From positions 372,001 to 436,000 of the forward strand of contig NZ_JABRWQ010000001.1 of NCBI RefSeq assembly GCF_013249065.1: DNA of 64,000 nt, read 5' to 3'. Position 1 is the first letter of the stretch; every line of letters begins with the position of its first letter. This DNA is from Winogradskyella litoriviva. Its GTDB lineage: Bacteria; Bacteroidota; Bacteroidia; Flavobacteriales; Flavobacteriaceae. The position numbers and the translations under genes are program-made. Of this stretch, positions 45,623-52,425 are shown one piece after another. The notes below the pieces were generated by a model. That model did not search any database and was not told the origin of the DNA. It saw only the letters and a program-made list of their open reading frames with translations.

Positions 45623-46939
45623 TTAATATCTGTAATGCTCAGGCTTATAAGGTCCTTCAACCGTTACACCAATATATTCTGCTTGATAGTCTTTAAGCTC
45701 CGTTAACTCAACACCAATTTTAGCTAAGTGTAATTTTGCTACTTTTTCATCTAAATGTTTAGGTAACATGTAAACATCGTTTCCGTAGGCTTCTTTGTTG
45801 TTCCAAAGTTCAATTTGTGCTAGAGTTTGGTTTGTAAATGAATTACTCATTACAAAACTTGGATGACCAGTTGCACAACCTAAGTTTACTAAACGACCTT
45901 CTGCAAGAATAATAATTTCTTTTCCGTTAATCGTATACTTATCAACTTGTGGCTTAATAGTATCTTTAGTATCACCAAAGTTTTCATTTAACCAAGCCAT
46001 TTGTATTTCGTTATCAAAGTGCCCAATGTTACAAACAATGGTTTTGTCTTTCATCGCTTCAAAATGCTCAGCTCTAACAATATCTTTGTTTCCTGTCGTC
46101 GTAATAACGATATCGCTATTACCAACTACAGTTTCTAATTTCTTCACTTCAAAACCATCCATTGCTGCTTGTAGTGCACAAATTGGGTCAATTTCAGTAA
46201 CTGTAACAATAGAACCTGCACCTTTAAAAGAAGCTGCTGTTCCTTTACCAACATCACCATAACCACAAACAGTAACACGTTTACCAGCTAACATAATATC
46301 TGTTGCTCTACGGATAGCATCTACTGCAGATTCTTTACAACCATATTTATTATCGAATTTAGATTTTGTTACCGAATCATTAACGTTAATTGCTGGCATT
46401 GGTAATGTTCCATTTTTTACACGCTCGTAAAGTCTATGAACACCAGTTGTAGTTTCTTCAGATAAGCCATTGATTCCTTCAGCTAATTCTGGATATTTAT
46501 CTAAAACCATGTTAGTTAAATCGCCACCATCATCTAAAATCATGTTTAATGGTTTTCTGTCTTCACCAAAGAAAAGTGTTTGCTCAATACACCAATCAAA
46601 CTCTTCTTCTGTCATATCTTTCCAAGCATATACAGCAGTACCAGCGGCAGCAATCGCAGCAGCAGCCTGGTCTTGGGTTGAGAAAATATTACAAGAACTC
46701 CAAGTTACTTCTGCGCCTAAAGCCTGTAATGTTTCAATTAAAACAGCAGTTTGAATCGTCATATGCAAACAACCTGCAATACGCGCACCTTTTAATGGTT
46801 GCTCATTTTTATATTCTTCACGTAAACTCATTAAACCTGGCATTTCTGCTTCGGCTAAATTAATTTCTTTTCTTCCCCAAGCCGCAAGCGACATATCTTT
46901 TACCTTGTTAGGTACGTAAGCAACAGTTTTTGTACTCAT
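45623..46939 (-). CDS. ahcY: Adenosylhomocysteinase
   Basis: The 438-residue enzyme starts at ATG 46939 ([19 protein letters not shown]); a longer frame to 46990 adds a Lys-rich, non-homologous leader. It hydrolyses S-adenosylhomocysteine to adenosine and homocysteine in the methyl cycle. It has [16 protein letters not shown], the NAD-binding [25 protein letters not shown] and the C-terminal tail ending [10 protein letters not shown]. Length and C-terminal Tyr are typical. A -7-like box (47043-47050, minus) lies about 100 bases upstream. Confidence 0.97.
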   Translation of the reverse strand: MSTKTVAYVPNKVKDMSLAAWGRKEINLAEAEMPGLMSLREEYKNEQPLKGARIAGCLHMTIQTAVLIETLQALGAEVTWSSCNIFSTQDQAAAAIAAAGTAVYAWKDMTEEEFDWCIEQTLFFGEDRKPLNMILDDGGDLTNMVLDKYPELAEGINGLSEETTTGVHRLYERVKNGTLPMPAINVNDSVTKSKFDNKYGCKESAVDAIRRATDIMLAGKRVTVCGYGDVGKGTAASFKGAGSIVTVTEIDPICALQAAMDGFEVKKLETVVGNSDIVITTTGNKDIVRAEHFEAMKDKTIVCNIGHFDNEIQMAWLNENFGDTKDTIKPQVDKYTINGKEIIILAEGRLVNLGCATGHPSFVMSNSFTNQTLAQIELWNNKEAYGNDVYMLPKHLDEKVAKLHLAKIGVELTELKDYQAEYIGVTVEGPYKPEHYRY

Positions 46940-47042
46940 GTTCTTTTTCTTTGTTTTTTTTATATTTTGAATCACCTTTGGGTTTAACACTTAAATAGTT
47001 AAATTCGCCTATCATTAAATGTCATTATTGCCTAAGGCGCTG

Positions 47043-47050
47043 CAAAGATA
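47043..47050 (-). promoter_or_regulatory. Possible -7 box of ahcY
   Basis: TATCTTTG on the minus strand is an exact match to TAnnTTTG. It lies 103 bases upstream of the ATG and no certain -33 box was seen. Confidence 0.4.
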
Positions 47051-47073
47051 ATCAATAACATTCATAATTCTAA

Positions 47074-47700
47074 ATGCCACTATACAAATCCATTAGTGTA
47101 AACTCACAAACTACTGTTAAAATCTGGAAGATTGACGAATCTTACGACACGCTATTTCAACCGTTAGATCTAAAACCACAAAGTTTAAATCGGGTTTTAG
47201 GTATGAAAAGCGAACTGCACCAACGTGGATTTTTAAGTGTTAGACATTTACTTAGAGAATTTGGTTATACAGACCAAGATTTGTTTTATGATGAACATGG
47301 AAAACCTCATCTTAAAGATGGCAAACATATTTCTATTACACATTCGTTTACATTCTCTGGTGTTATTGTAAGTGATAAAGAAGTTGGCATTGATATTGAA
47401 AAACGACGTGATAAAATCACTAAAATTGCTCACAAATTTGTGGATTATGAGTTTAATTATTTAAAACCTACAGACAAAGATTACATTAACCGACTTACCA
47501 TAATTTGGGGAATTAAAGAATCTTTATATAAACTTTTTGCAACACCAGGAATGCTATTTAATAAACATTTCTTAGTCATTCCTTTTATGATGAAAGATGG
47601 TGAAACCGTAGCTTGGATTGATTATAAAAACAAGAAATACAGATATAACACTGCCTTTTTTGAATTTGATGAATTTATGTGTGCTTACGTCATTCCTTAA
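47074..47700 (+). CDS. 4'-phosphopantetheinyl transferase family protein
   Basis: The 208-residue protein is of the Sfp/AcpS-type superfamily. It has Asp107 and Glu109 in VGIDIEKRR and Glu149/Lys153 in WGIKESLYKLF, which bind Mg and CoA. HGKPHL and ISITHSF upstream are also conserved. It moves the phosphopantetheine arm of CoA onto carrier proteins. At this size it is the two-half Sfp-like form. It overlaps the next gene by one base (TAATG), indicating translational coupling with the geranylgeranylglyceryl phosphate synthase gene. Confidence 0.9.
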   Translation: MPLYKSISVNSQTTVKIWKIDESYDTLFQPLDLKPQSLNRVLGMKSELHQRGFLSVRHLLREFGYTDQDLFYDEHGKPHLKDGKHISITHSFTFSGVIVSDKEVGIDIEKRRDKITKIAHKFVDYEFNYLKPTDKDYINRLTIIWGIKESLYKLFATPGMLFNKHFLVIPFMMKDGETVAWIDYKNKKYRYNTAFFEFDEFMCAYVIP

Positions 47701-48425
47701 TGAAAAACATCTTTCAAAATATAAACACATCTGTTGCAAAAAACGAAAAACTGCTTGCAGTATTAATTGATCCAGATAAAATGAAACTCACCAATGTTAA
47801 GAGTTTTATATCAAAGGTAAATCAATCTATTGCAACGCATATTTTTGTTGGAGGAAGTGATGTAGACACAGGTTTAACTGAAACCTTAGTCTTAGAAATA
47901 AAAAAACATACCACATTACCTGTGGTTTTATTTCCTGGAGATGTTATACAAATCACAAACAAAGCCGATGCTATTTTGTTTTTGTCGTTAATTTCAGGGA
48001 GAAATCCGGACTATTTAATTGGGAAACATGTTGAAGCGGTTTCAAAATTAAGAGATTCAAATCTAGAGGTAATTTCAACAGGCTATTTACTTATTGAGAA
48101 CGGAAAGCAAACTTCTGTAGAACGTGTAAGTCAAACAAAACCTATTGAACGAGATCAGATTCAACACATTGTAGACACGGCAAAAGCAGGAGAACTATTA
48201 GGTATGAAACTTATTTATCTTGAAGCTGGTAGTGGAGCAACACATGCCATTGAACCTTATATTATTTCAAAAGTAAAACAAGAATTGCGTATACCACTCA
48301 TTGTAGGTGGTGGTATACGAACTAAAACCGAAATAGAATTGGCTTACAAAGCTGGAGCCGATTTAATAGTTATTGGAACAGCTTTTGAAAAAGATGAAAC
48401 ATTTTTTGACCATTTACGGAAGTAA
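47700..48425 (+). CDS. Geranylgeranylglyceryl phosphate synthase (PcrB/GGGPS family)
   Basis: The 241-residue TIM-barrel prenyltransferase starts at 47700 within the TAATG junction; an ATG at 47679 is inside the upstream gene. It has LAVLIDPDKMKL (glycerol-1-phosphate side), HIFVGGSDVD, VVLFPGDVIQI, YLEAGSGATHAI and VGGGIRTKTEIE (phosphate loop). Archaeal homologues make the first ether bond of archaeal lipids; group II enzymes from Bacteroidota have been reported to make geranylgeranylglyceryl phosphate. What the product becomes in this lineage is not established. Confidence 0.9.
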   Translation: MKNIFQNINTSVAKNEKLLAVLIDPDKMKLTNVKSFISKVNQSIATHIFVGGSDVDTGLTETLVLEIKKHTTLPVVLFPGDVIQITNKADAILFLSLISGRNPDYLIGKHVEAVSKLRDSNLEVISTGYLLIENGKQTSVERVSQTKPIERDQIQHIVDTAKAGELLGMKLIYLEAGSGATHAIEPYIISKVKQELRIPLIVGGGIRTKTEIELAYKAGADLIVIGTAFEKDETFFDHLRK

Positions 48426-48500
48426 ATTGTGACTATTAACCCGATTTAGAATCTTATAAATAGAAAATTAATTAAAAATCCAAATTCTCGGAAATCAACC

Positions 48501-48761
48501 ATGGAAATATCAGTAGACTTAACACTTTCACCTTTACAAAATGATTACGAAAAACATGTTATTAATTTTATAAAAGCATTACGTAATTCTAAATTTAAGG
48601 TACTAGAAAACCCATTAAGCACCCAAATATTTGGTGACTATGAAGAACTGATGCCTTTCTTAAACCAGGAAATAAAACGGTCTTTTGAAGCTGTTGACAT
48701 TTCTGTACTAACTATGAAAGTGGTTAAAACCAATAGAAGTCATTATGAACCACATTTTTGA
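48501..48761 (+). CDS. Thiamine-binding protein (MTH1187/YkoF-like)
   Basis: The 86-residue protein has a single ferredoxin-like fold domain of the thiamine-binding (DUF77) family, with ISVDLTLSPLQNDYE at the N-terminus and a second strand-helix unit. It would bind thiamine, or the HMP moiety, in the cytosol as a dimer of small domains. It overlaps the PnuC-type gene by 17 bases, and the kinase gene overlaps that in turn, so these three genes form one operon. A TPP riboswitch lies further downstream. Confidence 0.82.
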   Translation: MEISVDLTLSPLQNDYEKHVINFIKALRNSKFKVLENPLSTQIFGDYEELMPFLNQEIKRSFEAVDISVLTMKVVKTNRSHYEPHF

Positions 48762-49377
48762 TTTCTTTTTCGGTCAGTATGCCGAGTACCAAACCTCTGA
48801 TATTGTATTAGAAATTGTGGCCGTAATATTCGGTTTTCTTTCGGTGTGGTTTTCTAAAAAGAATAACATTTTAGTGTTTCCCACAGGTATGATAAGCACC
48901 TGTATTTTTGTATATCTCTTATTAAAATGGCAACTTTTAGGAGACATGATGATTAATGCCTATTATTTTATAATGAGTGTGTTTGGTTGGTATGTTTGGA
49001 CCAGAAAAATAGATACAGAACATGAAACACCTATCTCTAGAACAACTAAAAAAGAAAAACAAATAAGTGTCGCTATATTTATAGCAACGCTAATTTTTGT
49101 TTTTATCGTTTATAAAACCTTTGATAAATGGACTAGTTGGGTTGCTTATATTGATACTATTACTACAGCTACCTTTTTTGTTGGAATGTGGTTAATGGCA
49201 AAACGTAAAATAGAAAATTGGATTTATTGGATAATTGGCGACCTAATATCAATTCCTTTGTATTTTTATAAAGGGTTTACATTTACAAGTTTCCAATATT
49301 TAGGATTCACTGTAATAGCCATATTTGGATATTTAGCATGGAAGAAAAACTTAAACAACAGCCTAGCAACTGCATAA
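48745..49377 (+). CDS. pnuC: PnuC-family transporter (thiamine, PnuT, or nicotinamide riboside)
   Basis: The 210-residue membrane protein has seven or eight hydrophobic segments and the PnuC family signatures FPTGMISTCIFVYLLLKW and NAYYFIMSVFGWYVW, with GMWLMAKRKIENWIYWI near the C-terminus. PnuC facilitators bring vitamins such as nicotinamide riboside, thiamine (PnuT) or riboflavin across the inner membrane by facilitated diffusion, with trapping by phosphorylation. The thiamine-binding gene overlapping its start, and the TPP riboswitch nearby, favour thiamine. Confidence 0.88.
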   Translation: MNHIFDFFFGQYAEYQTSDIVLEIVAVIFGFLSVWFSKKNNILVFPTGMISTCIFVYLLLKWQLLGDMMINAYYFIMSVFGWYVWTRKIDTEHETPISRTTKKEKQISVAIFIATLIFVFIVYKTFDKWTSWVAYIDTITTATFFVGMWLMAKRKIENWIYWIIGDLISIPLYFYKGFTFTSFQYLGFTVIAIFGYLAWKKNLNNSLATA

Positions 49378-49907
49378 AAGTAGTTTTATTTGGCCCAGAA
49401 TCAACAGGAAAAACAACTTTGTCTCGTCAATTAGCAAGGCATTATCATTCGGTTTGGGTGCCAGAATATGCCCGAGATTATCTTCAAGATAAATGGAATA
49501 ATGAACGTAAAACTTGCGAACCTAAAGATTTACTTCCTATAGCCATCGGACAAATGAAACTTGAAAATGATTTATCTCAAAAAACAGATTCCGTTTTAAT
49601 TTGCGACACGGATTTACTTGAAACTAAAGTATATAGCGAAGCCTATTACCAAGGTACATGTGACCCGATTTTAGAGACATATGCTCTAAAAAATTATTAC
49701 GACCTATACTTTTTAACCTATATTGACACGCCTTGGGAAGCAGATGATCTTAGAGACAAACCAAATGAAAGAGAACGTATGTTCAAGGCTTTTGAAAATG
49801 CTCTAAAAACCTACAAAAAGCCTTATGTGCTTTTAAAAGGAAATAAAAAAGAACGTTTAGAACTGGCTATAAACCATATAGACAAACTAATAACAAACAA
49901 AAAATAA
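49338..49907 (+). CDS. NadR-like P-loop kinase of the PnuC operon
   Basis: The 189-residue protein matches the ribosylnicotinamide-kinase half of NadR, without the adenylyltransferase half. It has Walker A FGPESTGKTTL (about 18-28), VPEYARDYL, AIGQMKLEND, the ICDTDLLETKVY acidic motif and LRDKPNERERM. It would phosphorylate the vitamin brought in by the PnuC protein, trapping it in the cell. In the thiamine context it may act on thiamine; by family, on nicotinamide riboside. The gene overlaps the transporter gene by 40 bases, and no later in-frame Met would keep the P-loop. Confidence 0.85.
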   Translation: MEEKLKQQPSNCIKVVLFGPESTGKTTLSRQLARHYHSVWVPEYARDYLQDKWNNERKTCEPKDLLPIAIGQMKLENDLSQKTDSVLICDTDLLETKVYSEAYYQGTCDPILETYALKNYYDLYFLTYIDTPWEADDLRDKPNERERMFKAFENALKTYKKPYVLLKGNKKERLELAINHIDKLITNKK

Positions 49908-49976
49908 ATATATTTATCATTAATTTAATAATAAATACTCTACTATAAACACCCCAAAAACAACAAAACTTAACAG

Positions 49977-51536
49977 ATGAAATTTTCAACAAAAGACATA
50001 AAACAAATAGAATTAAAAGGTCTAAAACAAGAATCTGTAACTAAACAAATAGAACTTTTTAAAACAGGTATTCCCTTTACTAATATTTCTGAAGCAGCAA
50101 CAATTAATAATGGTATTACTGCATTAAGCGATGAGCGTATAAAAGCATTTGTTAAAGTTTTTGAAACTGAAAAAGACAACAAATCTTTATTAAAATTTGT
50201 ACCTGCTTCTGGTGCGGCAACGAGAATGTTTAAATTTTTATTTCAATTTGTAAATGAATATAATGCAGATGAACAGTCTCTTAATTCTTACATAAATAAA
50301 AACAAAATAAAAGAATTGTCTTTATTTATGGTTGGTATGGAAAAATTTCCGTTTTACAATCAGGTTTTAGAATTACTAAAATCTAGAGGTATCGATTTTG
50401 AAGCTCTACCAAATCAAGAAAAAGTTTGGCTTTTTGCAAAAACCATGTTAGATGAAAGTGAATTAAATTTTGGAAATCAACCCAAAGGATTATTACCGTT
50501 TCATAAGTATAAAAAAAACCATGTTTCTACTGCTTTTGAAGAGCATTTATATGAAGCTGCATTATACGCATCAAGCAAAGGTTTAGCCAAATTACATTTT
50601 ACTATTTCAGAAGCTCATAAGGATAAATTTACTGAAGAATTTAAAAAAATTCAGAAAGACGTTGAGGAGAACACAGGTGTTACATTCGATATTTCATTTT
50701 CTTACCAACAACAATCTACCGATACTATTGCCGTAACTTTAAAAAACAAACCATTTAAAGAAGCCGATGGCTCAATATTATTTAGACCTTCTGGTCATGG
50801 TGCTTTATTAAAAAATCTAAATGCCTTAGACTCAGATATAATTTTTGTTAAAAATATTGATAATGTTGTTGTTTATAAATACAAAGAAGAAATTTCAAAA
50901 TACAAAAAAGTCTTAGCAGGTATTCTTTTACAATTACAATCTCAAATATTTAATTATTTACATACTTTAAATACAAAAGACATTACCGACGCAACGTTTA
51001 AAACCATTGAAAATTTCTTAAGTTCAGATTTAAGTATCAAAATTTCTGATGAATATAAAAAGTACACTAATCATTATAAAATTGAATATTTACAAGAAAA
51101 ACTAAATCGTCCTATTCGTATTTGCGGAATGGTAAAAAATGAAGGCGAACCAGGAGGAGGTCCATTTTGGGTTAAAGATGAAAAATCTAATCAGTCACTT
51201 CAAATTGTGGAGTCTGCACAAATTAATCTAGATGACCATAAGCAAGCCAATCTTCTTAAAAATGCAACACATTTTAATCCGGTAGATTTAGTTTGTGGTG
51301 TAAAAAACTATAAAGGAGAAAAGTTTGATTTAGAAAACTACGTGGATCATAACGCAGCTTTTATAACTCAAAAAACAAAAAACGGAAAAGATTTAAAGGC
51401 TTTAGAATTACCAGGACTTTGGAATGGAAGTATGGCAGATTGGATTACCATATTTGTTGAAGTGCCAATCATAACATTTAACCCTGTAAAAACAGTAAAT
51501 GATTTACTAAAAGCACCACATCAAATTAAAGAATAG
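49977..51536 (+). CDS. DUF4301 protein with nucleotidyltransferase-like motifs
   Basis: The 519-residue protein belongs to DUF4301, which has no assigned function. By eye it carries elements of UDP-sugar pyrophosphorylases in the right order. These are a glycine-poor but similar loop FVPASGAATRMFKFL (74-88), a Lys in NQPKGLLPFHKY (about 167-178), FRPSGHGALLKNLNAL (269-284) and IIFVKNIDNVV (288-298). The last two correspond to the P-x-GHGD and NxDN parts of that fold. A C-terminal beta-rich part (about 345-519, RICGMVKNEGEPGGG) is separate. It overlaps arfB by one base. The substrate is unknown. Confidence 0.75.
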   Translation: MKFSTKDIKQIELKGLKQESVTKQIELFKTGIPFTNISEAATINNGITALSDERIKAFVKVFETEKDNKSLLKFVPASGAATRMFKFLFQFVNEYNADEQSLNSYINKNKIKELSLFMVGMEKFPFYNQVLELLKSRGIDFEALPNQEKVWLFAKTMLDESELNFGNQPKGLLPFHKYKKNHVSTAFEEHLYEAALYASSKGLAKLHFTISEAHKDKFTEEFKKIQKDVEENTGVTFDISFSYQQQSTDTIAVTLKNKPFKEADGSILFRPSGHGALLKNLNALDSDIIFVKNIDNVVVYKYKEEISKYKKVLAGILLQLQSQIFNYLHTLNTKDITDATFKTIENFLSSDLSIKISDEYKKYTNHYKIEYLQEKLNRPIRICGMVKNEGEPGGGPFWVKDEKSNQSLQIVESAQINLDDHKQANLLKNATHFNPVDLVCGVKNYKGEKFDLENYVDHNAAFITQKTKNGKDLKALELPGLWNGSMADWITIFVEVPIITFNPVKTVNDLLKAPHQIKE

Positions 51537-51940
51537 TGGACACAAGCGTACTAAAATCTGAATTAACCTATAAATACGTCCGAAGCTCAGGAAGTGGAGG
51601 ACAACACGTTAATAAAGTATCCTCTAAAGCAGAATTATATTTTAATATTAACAGCTCCAATGTTTTTAATGAGGAAGAAAAACAAAAGCTCACAGATTTC
51701 TTTGGTAACCGTTTAAATAAAGACGGCATTTTAATATTAACATGTTCAGAAAGTAGAAGTCAGTTTAGAAATAAAGCTTTAGTAACACAACGTTTTTTAG
51801 AATTGATTGAAGAAGGGTTAAAAGAAGAAAAACTACGTATTCCTACAAGAATTCCGAGAGTTATTAAAAAGAAACGCTTAAAGAATAAACGCATAAATGC
51901 TGAAAAAAAAGCTAATAGAAAGCGACCAGAATTAGAATAA
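51536..51940 (+). CDS. arfB: Alternative ribosome-rescue factor (ArfB/YaeJ-type)
   Basis: The 134-residue protein has the release-factor catalytic GGQ at residues 21-23 (SSGSGGQHVNKVSS) and a basic C-terminal tail (about 105-134, rich in K and R) that enters the empty mRNA channel of stalled ribosomes. It hydrolyses peptidyl-tRNA on non-stop complexes. The start codon is GTG, sharing its G with the DUF4301 stop (TAGTG). It is the last gene of the DUF4301 unit. Confidence 0.94.
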   Translation: MDTSVLKSELTYKYVRSSGSGGQHVNKVSSKAELYFNINSSNVFNEEEKQKLTDFFGNRLNKDGILILTCSESRSQFRNKALVTQRFLELIEEGLKEEKLRIPTRIPRVIKKKRLKNKRINAEKKANRKRPELE

Positions 51941-51948
51941 CCACTTTA

Positions 51949-52063
51949 GTCACTTCGAGTAATTCCGAAGACTATGGAATTGTATGGAGTAGCATATTTA
52001 AATCAATTTCCAAAAGGTTCTCGATACAAAATTCCAAAAAAAAGAATTTCACTTGACCTGACG
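51949..52063. repeat. Imperfect inverted repeat, MITE-like or REP-like intergenic element
   Basis: The outer arms GTCACTTCGAGTAA (from 51949) and TTCACTTGACCTGAC (to 52062) and the inner arms GGAATTGTATGGAG and TTCTCGATACAAAATTCC can pair with mismatches. The whole can fold into one long imperfect hairpin. The sequence resembles dispersed intergenic repeats common in flavobacterial genomes. It fills most of the spacer between arfB and the TPP riboswitch promoter. Confidence 0.5.
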
Positions 52064-52120
52064 TTTATTTTTCATTTCAAAAAAATCAACATTCTTAATT
52101 CGTAATTCTAAAATCTATCA

Positions 52121-52128
52121 TATCTTTG
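52121..52128 (+). promoter_or_regulatory. -7 box of the riboswitch-controlled receptor gene
   Basis: TATCTTTG matches TAnnTTTG exactly, and the start of the TPP aptamer follows within about 10-15 bases, as expected for its transcription start. The -33 region is not convincing. Confidence 0.55.
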
Positions 52129-52132
52129 CAAC

Positions 52133-52222
52133 GTTCTCAAAAAAGGGGTGCCTATTATCGGCTGAGATCATACCCATTGAACCTAGAACAGGTAATGCTG
52201 TTTAGGAAACGAGCGTAAAGAA
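52133..52222 (+). promoter_or_regulatory. TPP (thiamine pyrophosphate) riboswitch
   Basis: The THI-element core is plain: GGGGTGCC, then GGCTGAGATCATACCC (P3/P2 side, 52159-52174), GAACCT, and the sensor helix AGGTAATGCTG (52190-52200), closed by sequences pairing near GTTCTC and GAG. It lies in the leader of the TonB-dependent receptor gene, with about 200 bases between aptamer and start codon. No strong T-run terminator is obvious in that space, so control may be at translation. It represses vitamin uptake when TPP is plentiful. Confidence 0.93.
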
Positions 52223-52425
52223 AATATCTATTTTGGATATTTTTGCAAATACGATAACGGTTTTCAATGTTGTTTTGACTTCTAAATTTAAAACTGTTTT
52301 AAGACTACAGCTATAGATTTAGTATAAAACCAACTAACTATCGTCGTATAAGCCTAAAGCTCAAAATTTTAATTATTAACAATAAAGAATAATGACCTCT
52401 TTTTATTCGATTTTAAACAATCGTA
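52223..52425 (+). other. Leader between TPP aptamer and receptor start
   Basis: This 203-base stretch is A+T-rich. I see no ORF and no clear terminator stem with a T tract; the expression platform of the riboswitch must lie here but was not resolved by eye. Confidence 0.4.
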
